Shown in pieces: positions 1-7,700 of a DNA stretch of 10,000 nucleotides. Location: contig JAIWOH010000071.1 in the NCBI GenBank assembly GCA_020216985.1, positions 1-10,000 of the forward strand. The letters run 5' to 3'. The notes beneath the pieces were generated by a model. That model did no database searches and was not told where the DNA came from. It saw only the letters and a list, made by a program, of their open reading frames with translations. Each line of letters starts with the position of its first letter. Position 1 is the first letter of the stretch. This stretch comes from Nitrospira sp. (GTDB lineage: Bacteria; Nitrospirota; Nitrospiria; Nitrospirales; Nitrospiraceae). The position numbers were made by a program, and so were the translations under genes.

Positions 1-894
1 GCGGCCACAATGGGCGTGCGGCAACGAATAGGCCGTATCGTTACAGATCGCCCCCACATCGCCTAGATGGTTGTGAAGCCGCTCCAACTCAAGAAACAGA
101 CTCCGTAAGAAACGACTGCGTCGCGGCACCTCCAGCCCTATCAGCGTCTCAACCGCCTGACAATAGGCGAGACTGTGCCCGACTGTCGTATCGCCGGAGA
201 CCCGTTCGGCCAGCGGCACGGCGTCGGTCAAGGTCCGTTGTTCAAACAGTTTTTCAACGCCGCGATGTTTCCAGAAATGCCGCAGTTCCAGTTGCATGAT
301 GGGCTCGCCGGCCACGGAAAAACGGAAATGGCCCGGCTCGATGATCCCCGCATGAATGGGTCCGACAGGGACCTCGAACACCCCTTCTCCATCGATGTGC
401 AGAAAACTGTATTCCCCTTGTCGGCGACCGAGAACCTCGTTCCAAGGGAACCGTTTCTGAAGCGGATGGGTCCCCTTGGGCCACTGTTCATGCCGGACTA
501 GTCGGCGGAGGTCGGGATGCCCAACTGGAATCAACCCGAACATGTCACGGATCTCGCGTTCGTACCATTGTGCCGCATGAAGATGCGGCGTGATTGAAGA
601 GAAGAGCCGATCATCCCCCTCCAGCTCAACCGACAACACCACCCACTGGCGAGCGTTGTCCAACGCGAACAGATAATGGAGGCTTGCTCCTTCCCGCATC
701 GGTCGATCATCGACCGCCCACAGGAGCGCCAGCCGGCTGTGCCAACTAGGGTGGTGGTGCAGGTATTGGGCAACTGCCGGGAGCAATTCTTTCTGCACAA
801 GGAACTGGATGCCCCCCCCGCTTGTGCTCTCAATCTGAACAAGGGAGGGGAATTCAGCTTTGAGCACATCGCCATAGGATTCGGTGTCGGCCAT
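1..894 (-). CDS. hyfG: Hydrogenase-4-like large subunit HyfG (NuoC/NuoD fusion), 5' part only, lacking [NiFe] cysteines
   Basis: The frame is open from the start at 894 to the window edge, giving the first 298 residues of a protein whose family is about 555-570 residues long. Residues 1-150 are a NuoC-like 30 kDa domain with the signature YEREIRDMFGL at 111-121. From about 175 the NuoD/large-subunit domain begins (GPIHAG, 178-183; HFRFSVAGE, 189-197). At 231-241 it reads RVSGDTTVGHS, exactly where E. coli HycE has RVCGIC...HS, so both [NiFe]-ligating cysteines are missing (Ser233, Thr236). ERLHNHLGDVGA (271-282) is typical of HycE/HyfG. The expected role is the quinone/electron-transfer connecting subunit of an ion-pumping membrane complex, facing the cytoplasm. 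The start at 894 was preferred over ATG 900 because GGGAGG lies 8 bases before it but only 2 before the other. It begins 13 bases after the hyfF stop. Family assignment is firm; its substrate is unknown. Confidence 0.93.
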   Translation of the reverse strand, partial: MADTESYGDVLKAEFPSLVQIESTSGGGIQFLVQKELLPAVAQYLHHHPSWHSRLALLWAVDDRPMREGASLHYLFALDNARQWVVLSVELEGDDRLFSSITPHLHAAQWYEREIRDMFGLIPVGHPDLRRLVRHEQWPKGTHPLQKRFPWNEVLGRRQGEYSFLHIDGEGVFEVPVGPIHAGIIEPGHFRFSVAGEPIMQLELRHFWKHRGVEKLFEQRTLTDAVPLAERVSGDTTVGHSLAYCQAVETLIGLEVPRRSRFLRSLFLELERLHNHLGDVGAICNDTAYSLPHAHCGR

Positions 895-902
895 CGCCAT
901 TG

Positions 903-908
903 CCTCCC
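903..908 (-). promoter_or_regulatory. Ribosome binding site of hyfG
   Basis: GGGAGG on the minus strand overlaps the last base read of the hyfF TAG stop (910-908). It lies 8 bases upstream of ATG 894 and only 2 bases upstream of ATG 900, which decides in favour of the downstream start. The overlap with the previous stop codon suggests translational coupling. Confidence 0.7.
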
Positions 909-2449
909 TATTGGAGTAAGAGAAGGTTCGTGGCTCGCCCCAGCAACTCTCGCAGTGGAGGCGGGAGCGCAGAACCAAACCCCACCAACGCAGCAATCAG
1001 AAGAACCATCGGTACATGCCCCGCCGTCCACGCCTCTCCTTGTACAATGTCCTGCTGCGGCGTTCCCCACACCATTGTAGTCACCCGATAGATCAGCCCT
1101 CCGAACGCCAGCACCGCCGAGAGCAAAAAGACCGCCACCAACCCCATTCGACCATTTTCACCGGCCAAAGGAGCTGAGAGAGCCACCGCGCCGTTTTCCG
1201 CGCCTCCTGACGCCGTGAGGGCGGTGACGATCGACGTCTCGCTGGCGAACAGCGCGCCGGGCGGGAGCGCAGACAAAGCCAGGCCCGCAAACAACAGAGC
1301 CATGGCCGTCCACGGCTGAGCGACCATCACGCCCTGGACCTGGCTGATGTCTACCGTCCGAAAGCGGCGATGGACATTGCCCGCGGCAAAAAACGCGACC
1401 GATTTGGCGAACGCGTGGTTAAGCAGATGAAACAACCCACCGAACGTTCCCACCGTTCCTCCGATGCCGAACCCGATCATGGCGATCCCCATATGCTCGA
1501 TACTGGAATAGGCAAACAAACGTTTGTAGTTGCGTTGGACGAGGATGAACAAGGCGGCCGTCACGAACGAGGCAAAGCCCAGCAGCAGCAGGAGATTGCC
1601 GCTGAAGGATGCAGGGACGGCATGATCGACGATCATCTTGATCCGAAGAATCGCATAGACCGCCACCACTTCGAGCACGCCGGCCAGCATGGCCACCACT
1701 GGAGCCGGCGCCTCCGTATAAGCATCCGGCAGCCACGAGTGCATCGGCACGAGCCCCACTTTGGTGCCGTAGCCGACCAGGATGAAGATGAACGCCAGTT
1801 TTAACACGTGCTGATTCAACCGGTCGGCCACGGGCAACAACTCCGTGACGTTCAACGCCTTCCCGACATCGCTCAACACATGGAGCGAAGAATAATAGAC
1901 CAGCACGACGCCGAACAATGCGAGCGAGATCCCCACCGAACACAAGATCAAATACTTCCAGCCGGCCTCCAGCGACTCCCGCCTGCGCCAGAAGGCGATG
2001 AGAAACGTGGTGGCCAGCGTCGTCGCCTCCACGGCCACCCATTGCACCCCGATGCTGTTCGCCGTCGTCGCCAACACCATCGCAAGCAAAAACATGTGGA
2101 ACAGGAAAAAGAACAGATTGAGTCGGTTCGGCGCAATCACTCCTCGGGCGACCTGTTCGTCCAGATATGAGCGCATGTAGAGCGAACAGGCCAGCCCCAC
2201 CGTGCCGATGATGAAGAGCACAAAGACGGACAAGGCGTCGAAATACATCGACGCCCCGAGCACCGCCAGCGATCCATCATTGAGGACTATGCGGCTGATT
2301 AGGATCTCCGAAACGACCAGCAGGCCCATACTGGTCAGATTGATCGCGTGCAGCAGAGAGGATCGGCGAACAGCAAGGCTGAGCCCTCCCGCCAACAACG
2401 GAGCCACCACCAGCATCGCCGCTGCGGCCGTCACCAACCAGTCGGTCAT
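908..2449 (-). CDS. hyfF: Hydrogenase-4-like membrane subunit HyfF (NuoN/antiporter-like)
   Basis: This is a 513-residue polytopic membrane protein of the proton-conducting transporter family (NuoL/M/N, MrpA/D); E. coli HyfF is of similar length (about 526). It would form one ion-translocating half-channel pair of the membrane arm. Visible family marks are Glu141 in VAVEATTLATTF, Lys230 in GYGTKVGLVP, SWLPDAYTEAPAP at 238-250, Lys309 before AYSSIEHMGIA, and His341, His345 and Lys349 in the HLLNHAFAKS segment. The second conserved channel position around 260 holds Glu (AGVLEVVAVY) where NuoM-type subunits have Lys. The start codon overlaps the hyfE stop by four bases (ATGA), so translation is probably coupled; GAAGGA lies directly against the ATG. 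HyfF fits better than HyfB/NuoL because the EATTL segment is typical of this branch and the long C-terminal lateral helix is absent. Confidence 0.93.
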   Translation of the reverse strand: MTDWLVTAAAAMLVVAPLLAGGLSLAVRRSSLLHAINLTSMGLLVVSEILISRIVLNDGSLAVLGASMYFDALSVFVLFIIGTVGLACSLYMRSYLDEQVARGVIAPNRLNLFFFLFHMFLLAMVLATTANSIGVQWVAVEATTLATTFLIAFWRRRESLEAGWKYLILCSVGISLALFGVVLVYYSSLHVLSDVGKALNVTELLPVADRLNQHVLKLAFIFILVGYGTKVGLVPMHSWLPDAYTEAPAPVVAMLAGVLEVVAVYAILRIKMIVDHAVPASFSGNLLLLLGFASFVTAALFILVQRNYKRLFAYSSIEHMGIAMIGFGIGGTVGTFGGLFHLLNHAFAKSVAFFAAGNVHRRFRTVDISQVQGVMVAQPWTAMALLFAGLALSALPPGALFASETSIVTALTASGGAENGAVALSAPLAGENGRMGLVAVFLLSAVLAFGGLIYRVTTMVWGTPQQDIVQGEAWTAGHVPMVLLIAALVGFGSALPPPLRELLGRATNLLLLQ

Positions 2450-3105
2450 TCCTTCAACCCCGTCAGATGACTCGTATCCACACTGTCAAAAGCGTCCTGG
2501 AGGCGGTTCGTGTAGATCCCCGCAATCAACGCCGCCACCAATACGTCGAAGAACACGCCGAGTTCCACGACGAACGGCATCCCATGGGTGGCGGCCGTCG
2601 CCCCCAGAAACAAGCCGTTTTCGACGACCAAGAACCCGACCAATTGCGTCACGGCCTTTTGCCTCGCGATCATCGTAAACAATCCGATGAGGATGATCGC
2701 CAACGCGATGGCGAGCGAGTCGCGGGTCAGCACATGGCCTAGGGGAATGATCGGGCGAGTAATGAAGAACGCCAGTATGACCAGTGCGCCGCAGATCAAC
2801 AAGGCCACCGGCACATTGACGTTCATCACCAGCTCTCGTTTGACGTTCAAGCGCTGGATCACCTTCTTGAGCACGACGGGGATGATGATCACCTTGACGA
2901 CGCCGGTCATCGCCGCCGTCACATAAACATGATGATTGTCTGTCAGAAATCCCACCAGAGCCGCCGTCCCGGCAAGAAATGCCGATTGCAGCGCAAACAG
3001 GTCCACACAGGCCGCGAGGCGACGCTGTGCGACGATGGCAAAACACGTCAACAAGAGCAGCGCCGAGCACAGGTCGATCAGCTGAGAGCCCATCTCCGAC
3101 AGCAT
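2446..3105 (-). CDS. hyfE: Hydrogenase-4-like membrane subunit HyfE (NuoK-like)
   Basis: The 219-residue product matches the usual HyfE length (about 216). It is a hydrophobic protein with several predicted membrane segments: roughly 8-27, 37-55, 58-80, 97-117, 128-147 and 155-200. The C-terminal half is NuoK-like, with intramembrane acidic residues in VENGLFLGATA (Glu162) and FVVELGVFFD (Glu181), which in this family belong to the ion path between NuoH and the antiporter-like subunits. It starts 9 bases after the hyfC stop and its TGA stop overlaps the hyfF ATG. No strong ribosome binding site precedes ATG 3105; an in-frame ATG at 3093 is a possible alternative. It functions only as part of the membrane complex encoded by its neighbours. 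Confidence 0.92.
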   Translation of the reverse strand: MLSEMGSQLIDLCSALLLLTCFAIVAQRRLAACVDLFALQSAFLAGTAALVGFLTDNHHVYVTAAMTGVVKVIIIPVVLKKVIQRLNVKRELVMNVNVPVALLICGALVILAFFITRPIIPLGHVLTRDSLAIALAIILIGLFTMIARQKAVTQLVGFLVVENGLFLGATAATHGMPFVVELGVFFDVLVAALIAGIYTNRLQDAFDSVDTSHLTGLKE

Positions 3106-3114
3106 TCGTTTCGC

Positions 3115-4065
3115 TCAACTCCGCAGAATATAGAAAAAGACCAATCCCAGCAGGGCGAGAATAAAAGCTACGCCCAACAGATCCGTCACCCGGAACAGCC
3201 GCAATTTCGCAAACATACATTCGATGACCCCAATGGCCACGGCAAGCCCGGCCACCTTTACCAGATATACCAGCAGTCCGATTCCAAGCGCGGCCGGTTC
3301 AGGAGTCGTCGCAATGCCCCACGGTGCAAACACGTTGGCCATCAGTGACAGCAGAACGGTCAATTTCAAGGCGGACGCCCATTCAATCAGGGCGAGATAC
3401 CGGCCCGAATATTCCAAGATCATGGCCTCGTGGATCATGGTGAGCTCCAGATGGGTCGCCGGATTGTCAACCGGCACACGGCCAGCCTCGGCCAGCGTCA
3501 CGATAAAGAGCGCGGCAAACGCCATGAGATGGGGAGCGGGATCCGTCACAATGCCTTGGAGCAAGGCGGTCTGATGAACGACCGTGCTGAGGTTGGTGGA
3601 ACCGGCTGTCAAGGCGATGGCAAAGACGGACAACATCATGGCCGGCTCGGTCAACGACGCCACGATGGCTTCGCGGCTGCTCCCCATCCCGCCGAACGCC
3701 GAGCCGGCATCCAATCCCGCCAACATCAGAAAGAAGGTGCCCAAGGCCAGCAAGTAGACCATCGCGATGATATTGCCCGCGAAACTCAACGGCACGTGCG
3801 AGATAAACACCGGTACCAGGAGACCGGCCGCAAGCGTCGAGGAGAACACGATGGAGGGAGTGGCGGTAAAGATCCACGACGTGGTGGTTGAGATCACCGG
3901 TTCCTTGCGAAACAATTTGACAAGATCGGCATAGGGCTGAAAAACAGAGGCACCCTGACGCAATTGGAGACGCGCCTTGACCTTGCGAATCAGCCCCACA
4001 AGCAACGGAGAGATCGCCAGCAGGATCATCGCCTGAGCGACAGTGAGGACAAATGCCAGGATCAT
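3115..4065 (-). CDS. hyfC: Hydrogenase-4-like membrane subunit HyfC/HycD (NuoH-like)
   Basis: The 316-residue protein is close to E. coli HyfC/HycD and NuoH length. The NuoH family anchors the soluble arm to the membrane arm and forms the quinone-access region. Diagnostic segments are RLQLRQGASVFQPYADLVKL (33-52), corresponding to the first NuoH signature; GMGSSREAIVASLTEPAMML (126-145), with the Ser-Ser-Arg-Glu and Glu-Pro cytoplasmic loop; and AGRVPVDNPATHLEL (194-208) followed by HEAMILEYSGRY (212-223), the second signature with its cluster of acidic residues. About eight hydrophobic segments are visible. The gene starts 14 bases after the hyfB stop, with no clear ribosome binding site, and lies 9 bases before hyfE. 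Charged loop residues needed for coupling look intact, arguing for a working complex despite the loss of the [NiFe] site in HyfG. Confidence 0.95.
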   Translation of the reverse strand: MILAFVLTVAQAMILLAISPLLVGLIRKVKARLQLRQGASVFQPYADLVKLFRKEPVISTTTSWIFTATPSIVFSSTLAAGLLVPVFISHVPLSFAGNIIAMVYLLALGTFFLMLAGLDAGSAFGGMGSSREAIVASLTEPAMMLSVFAIALTAGSTNLSTVVHQTALLQGIVTDPAPHLMAFAALFIVTLAEAGRVPVDNPATHLELTMIHEAMILEYSGRYLALIEWASALKLTVLLSLMANVFAPWGIATTPEPAALGIGLLVYLVKVAGLAVAIGVIECMFAKLRLFRVTDLLGVAFILALLGLVFFYILRS

Positions 4066-4079
4066 CGGGCAGACATTGG

Positions 4080-6107
4080 TTAGACCGTGAACAGCAGCAG
4101 CACGATGAGCGTAGCGAAGATGTACATCAGATACAGGTGCAGGCTTCCGCCCTGAATCACCTTGACACGGTCGGCCAAGGTCGTAAAGAACACAATGACC
4201 GGGTCATACAGGTATTTTGGGAAGACCGGCTCGACATGAAATTCAAAGTGCCGCCGTTTCGCGAAGTACCTCGACTCTTCCAGAAACTCCGTCTCCAACT
4301 TGACCGTCGGGCGATAGATGGTCGCAAAGACTCGCTTGATCGGCTGCACAAACCCGGTGGCGGTGTATTCCATGCGCGGCGACAGAGCGATGCCGCAGCC
4401 CCAGGTTTTGTATCGCCTCGCTTGTACGGAGCCGCCGATCAGGGTGGCGAGCGCCATTCCCACTGCGCCCATCGCAACGAGCAGCAACGCGATCGCGGGC
4501 GTGGACAGGCTGGAGAACTCGATGCTCACGGGTGCCAGGGTCCAGCCGTCCATCGCCAGGATGTTTTCGGCGATCGAGACCCCTATAAAGGGAGCCACGA
4601 CCCGATCCAGCAGCGGCACCACAACCACGGGGCCGAGACCAAAACCGACGCAGATGGCGGCCAACAATCCCATCGCCATTCTCATTGAAAACGGCACCTC
4701 TTCCGCACGCCGAGCGTGGAGACTTCTCGGCAAGGCAAGAAACGAGATGCCAAAAGCCTTGGCAAAGCAGGCCAACGCCAGCATGCCGGTCAACGCCAAG
4801 ATCGAGGCGGCAACCGGCATCATCAGTTTGAGAAACATGTCGGGGACATGGAAGCTGAGAAAAAGACTCTGGAAGACCAACCACTCGCTGACAAATCCGT
4901 TGGTCGGCGGCAGCGCCGCGATAGAGGCCGCTCCGACCAAAAACGCGGCTCCTGTCCACGGCATCCGGCGAAGCAACCCGCCGTATTCCTCCATGTTTCG
5001 CGTATGGGTGGCGTAGAGCAGCGACCCGGCGCCGAGAAACAAGAGAGCCTTGAACATCGCATGGTTGATCGTATGGTAGAGTCCGGCCAGCAGCGCCAGC
5101 GCGGCGAGCTCCTTGAGCCCATAGGACTGAAAAATCATCGCGGCCCCGATCCCCAGGAGAATGATGCCGATGTTTTCCACGCTGTGGTAAGCGAGCAGAC
5201 TCTTCAAATCGTGTTCCATCAGCGCGTACATGACGCCTAACAAGGCCGACACGGCGCCCACCGTCAACACCACGAACCCCCACCACCAAGGAAATTGGCC
5301 GTCGAGAAAATCAAAATACATCCTGACGAGCGCATAGATAGCGGTCTTGATCATCACCCCCGACATCAGCGCCGAGACATGCGAAGGAGCGGCCGGGTGC
5401 GCATAGGGGAGCCAGACATGAAGCGGCACGATGCCGGCCTTCGTCCCAAAGCCGATCAGCGCCGTGAGAAAGGCCAGGGTTCTGATGCCTTCCGGCAACC
5501 GATGCGCCGGATCGCGGAATGCTTCAAAAGAAAAAGACCCGCTCGTTTGATACAAGAACAGGAACGTCACCGCGACGAACGCCGTGCCGATATGGGTCAT
5601 GATGAAATAAAAGAGTCCGGCATAGCGGACATCGGCCTTCTCGTGCTCCGTCACCACAAGCAAGTACGACACCACCGACATCAGTTCCCAGACGATTAAA
5701 AAGAAGAACCCGTCGTCGGCGAGCACGACCAGGGTCATCGACAAGAGAAAGCCGTTGAACAGAGCACCAAGCGCTCCGATCGACACCTTTCTCTCAAGCT
5801 CGCTAACGTAATCCACCGCAAAAATGGAGGCGGCCAGCCCGGCCAACGAGATCGTGAACGCAAAAAACGCCGACAAGGTATCGAGCCGAACGGCGAGACT
5901 CAGGAATGGAACGGTGGATTGGACTGACACTGTCCAGGGCTCCGGTGAGAAAAGGCCGACGAGCCCGAGCACGATACCTGCTCCGCTCGCCACCCCGGCA
6001 CACCCATGAGCGAGAAGACTCTGTGTTCTCGGCTTGGCAGGAAAGCATAAAGGAAGAAGCGCCCCGGCTACGTAACCGACGAACAGGAGAAGAAAAAGAA
6101 TCAACAT
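4080..6107 (-). CDS. hyfB: Hydrogenase-4-like membrane subunit HyfB (NuoL-like)
   Basis: The 675-residue polytopic membrane protein has the length of E. coli HyfB (about 672) and belongs to the proton-conducting transporter family. It begins with a hydrophobic helix (MLILFLLLFVGYVAG). Channel residues are in place: Glu141 in VWELMSVVSYLLV, Lys223 in GFGTKAGIVP, His230 with VWLPYAHPAAPSHVSA (231-246), Lys254 in VMIKTAIYALVR, Lys302 before AYHSVENIG, and His345, His349 and Lys353 in YHTINHAMFKALLFLGAG. After about residue 560 a charged stretch (including EFLEESRYFAKRRHFEF, 607-623) leads to a last membrane helix at 655-675, the C-terminal extension typical of HyfB/HycC. The gene starts 15 bases after the upstream cupredoxin gene with only a weak GAG, so coupling is likely. 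It is the first gene of the membrane module. Confidence 0.95.
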   Translation of the reverse strand: MLILFLLLFVGYVAGALLPLCFPAKPRTQSLLAHGCAGVASGAGIVLGLVGLFSPEPWTVSVQSTVPFLSLAVRLDTLSAFFAFTISLAGLAASIFAVDYVSELERKVSIGALGALFNGFLLSMTLVVLADDGFFFLIVWELMSVVSYLLVVTEHEKADVRYAGLFYFIMTHIGTAFVAVTFLFLYQTSGSFSFEAFRDPAHRLPEGIRTLAFLTALIGFGTKAGIVPLHVWLPYAHPAAPSHVSALMSGVMIKTAIYALVRMYFDFLDGQFPWWWGFVVLTVGAVSALLGVMYALMEHDLKSLLAYHSVENIGIILLGIGAAMIFQSYGLKELAALALLAGLYHTINHAMFKALLFLGAGSLLYATHTRNMEEYGGLLRRMPWTGAAFLVGAASIAALPPTNGFVSEWLVFQSLFLSFHVPDMFLKLMMPVAASILALTGMLALACFAKAFGISFLALPRSLHARRAEEVPFSMRMAMGLLAAICVGFGLGPVVVVPLLDRVVAPFIGVSIAENILAMDGWTLAPVSIEFSSLSTPAIALLLVAMGAVGMALATLIGGSVQARRYKTWGCGIALSPRMEYTATGFVQPIKRVFATIYRPTVKLETEFLEESRYFAKRRHFEFHVEPVFPKYLYDPVIVFFTTLADRVKVIQGGSLHLYLMYIFATLIVLLLFTV

Positions 6108-6122
6108 CTACTCGTAGCCGGG

Positions 6123-7058
6123 CTATCGCTCCTGACGAGTCAGGCTTGGCGCAAGGCGCTCCAAGACATCGTCGCTGATGCTATAGCGGACATAATTGTT
6201 CTCCGCCTTCTCATTGGCATAGAGGCGACCGGTGGGGGCGGGGATTTTTATGTCCATCTTCACCTGGCTGTTCGGCTGGATCGTCACGGTCTCCTCTCTC
6301 ATGCCGTTAAGGTACGGATGCCAGATCAGCATCTTGTACGTGCCGGGAGGAATCTCGCCGATTTCAAATCGGCCATCCTGGTCGGTCATCGCATAGTAGG
6401 GATTCTGTACCGCCAGCCCCCAACTCTCCATGTAGGCATGGAAACCGCATTGCATGACGAACACCCTGCGTCCTTTCGTCAGGTTGACAAATTGCCTTAT
6501 CGGTTCACCGGGCTGGTGTTTGTGGTACAGCGCCGCGTCGGCGCCACGATCATTCAGATCCCGCGGATGGTGCGCATTGATCGGAAGCGGTACATTGAAG
6601 AGCATGCGCGGGCCAAGCTGAGAGGTCTCATAGGCCTGAATATCGTGCATGACCGGATCCATATTCACGACAACCACGTCCGTTTTCTCACGCATCACGG
6701 TCATGAAGGGAGCGAACTGGCAATCCTTGGCTTCGATGTGCGAGGCTTGCTCGGGCGAAAATGCTTTCCCCTTCTCGACGTTTTCGAGATAGACCACCAC
6801 ATCACGGAACTGTCCGGCGGGACCCACGTTGAAAGGCTGGAGCAGTCGCCACCCTTGGCCGTCGGAAATCCTCCCGCAGTAGAAACGGTCGGGAAGCGTA
6901 ATCAGATTATAGCCTTTCGGCCTGGGTACTTGGCCCTCAAGGACGACCGTCCCCACCAATCGCCCCCCGTCCGTCACCGGACTTTCCTCATAGGCCCAGG
7001 TCGATGAGCTCATGGTGGCTATCATCGCCATCATAGTGATAGCAAACCGGAATCGCAT
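6123..7058 (-). CDS. Exported cupredoxin-like protein with Cna-B/carboxypeptidase-regulatory-like region
   Basis: The 311-residue product begins with a signal peptide: RFR, a hydrophobic core to about residue 19, and a likely cut after TWA (22). It therefore acts outside the cytoplasmic membrane. The DPVMHDIQAYE segment (134-144) supplies His138, and CGFHAYM (204-210) supplies Cys204, His207 and Met210 with the same spacing as the CTPHPFM copper loop of amicyanin, so a type-1 copper site is predicted. Immediately after comes TDQDGRFEIGEIPPGTYKM (225-243), a Cna-B/carboxypeptidase-regulatory-like strand pair. Cys61 and Cys113 might form a disulfide. The likely role is electron transfer or copper binding in the periplasm; the partner is unknown. 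ATG 7058 was chosen over ATG 7088 because GAGGGGG precedes it by 6 bases and the signal peptide begins there. It lies between OFOR-related genes and hyfB, an unusual setting for a copper protein. Confidence 0.88.
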   Translation of the reverse strand: MRFRFAITMMAMIATMSSSTWAYEESPVTDGGRLVGTVVLEGQVPRPKGYNLITLPDRFYCGRISDGQGWRLLQPFNVGPAGQFRDVVVYLENVEKGKAFSPEQASHIEAKDCQFAPFMTVMREKTDVVVVNMDPVMHDIQAYETSQLGPRMLFNVPLPINAHHPRDLNDRGADAALYHKHQPGEPIRQFVNLTKGRRVFVMQCGFHAYMESWGLAVQNPYYAMTDQDGRFEIGEIPPGTYKMLIWHPYLNGMREETVTIQPNSQVKMDIKIPAPTGRLYANEKAENNYVRYSISDDVLERLAPSLTRQER

Positions 7059-7064
7059 GACGTG

Positions 7065-7071
7065 CCCCCTC
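7065..7071 (-). promoter_or_regulatory. Ribosome binding site of the cupredoxin-like gene
   Basis: GAGGGGG on the minus strand sits 6 bases upstream of ATG 7058. It supports this start, which gives a clean signal peptide, over the in-frame ATG at 7088. Confidence 0.7.
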
Positions 7072-7105
7072 TGATAAAGTAAACGCATCTATTCTTTGCC
7101 CTTAT

Positions 7106-7684
7106 CTACGATGCCCGTGTTCCTTTTTGACGACGGACTGAATCTACAATGCGCTGAATCGTCTCGGCAGTCAAGTCACGGATCGTGAGGTGTGCTTCAT
7201 CATCCCCGCTGAACGTACACAGAGCAATGGTGAAACAATCGGTTCCCCCCCGAATGATTTTAAGTGCAATGTTGGACTGATGGCAATGGACACCGACAAA
7301 AAGGCACACATCGATTTTGTTCTTCCAAATCGTCAAGTTTGGATGATTCGGATTGATTTCCTTCTCGGCGATGATTTTCGGATACTTCGGGCGGTAGTCG
7401 GCCATGGGAATCAGCCTCGCAGGCACGGCCTCAGCCAACGCCCTGACGATCTTCGACTCCTGAACCGCCCGCTCATTCCATGCCCACAAGACCAGCGGCC
7501 CGGGGAAAATCGTCGGATTCTTGGCGGTGATGAGCCGTCGCGCTGCCTCGTCGATGGCCTGCTGTTCAGGAACGCGCCTGCCCAAAACAAGCCCTTCTCC
7601 TTTCGAAGGACCGATCACGCCTCGCTCTGAAACCGACGGCGGCAAATACCCCTCAGGTCCGATTGTCATCTGATACGGCTCCAT
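7106..7684 (-). CDS. CO dehydrogenase beta / acetyl-CoA synthase epsilon (CdhB-like) family protein
   Basis: The 192-residue soluble protein resembles the small epsilon-type subunit of acetyl-CoA decarbonylase/synthase, a Rossmann-like DHS fold. The visible pattern is an amphipathic helix and strand with AARRLITAKNPTIFPGPLVL (47-66), then KNKIDVCLFVGVHCHQSNIA (121-140), which matches the 'D-x-x-hydrophobic-x-x-G' strand-turn of that fold. No metal-cluster cysteine motif is present. From recall, not verified, proteins of this type also occur as an extra small subunit in five-subunit pyruvate/2-oxoglutarate:ferredoxin oxidoreductases of Hydrogenobacter and Nitrospira. The OFOR-derived gene directly upstream (77 bases away) supports that reading over a Wood-Ljungdahl role. 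AAAGGAG stands 9 bases before the ATG. No catalytic CODH/ACS subunit is in the window, so CO metabolism should not be inferred. Confidence 0.75.
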   Translation of the reverse strand: MEPYQMTIGPEGYLPPSVSERGVIGPSKGEGLVLGRRVPEQQAIDEAARRLITAKNPTIFPGPLVLWAWNERAVQESKIVRALAEAVPARLIPMADYRPKYPKIIAEKEINPNHPNLTIWKNKIDVCLFVGVHCHQSNIALKIIRGGTDCFTIALCTFSGDDEAHLTIRDLTAETIQRIVDSVRRQKGTRAS

Positions 7685-7693
7685 TCCTCACGA

Positions 7694-7700
7694 CTCCTTT
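7694..7700 (-). promoter_or_regulatory. Ribosome binding site of the CdhB-like gene
   Basis: AAAGGAG on the minus strand lies 9 bases upstream of ATG 7684. It directly abuts a 9-base tandem repeat on its upstream side. Confidence 0.7.

Noticed and set aside
1370..5699. Long plus-strand open frames opposite the hyf genes
   Set aside because: Their products are rich in Arg, His and Gln with no family resemblance or ribosome binding sites; they mirror GC-rich codons of the true minus-strand genes.
1..6107. Functional [NiFe] hydrogenase-4
   Set aside because: Gene order and families match hyf, but the first Cys pair of the large subunit is Ser/Thr and no maturation gene is present, so H2 chemistry is not supported.
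1..6107. Ordinary NADH:quinone oxidoreductase (nuo) operon
   Set aside because: The fused NuoC/NuoD-like subunit of HycE type, the HyfE-type NuoK-like subunit, the HyfB C-terminal extension and the gene order are those of hyf, not nuo.
7106..7684. Evidence for CO oxidation or the Wood-Ljungdahl pathway
   Set aside because: Only a CdhB-like accessory protein is present, without any catalytic CODH or ACS subunit.
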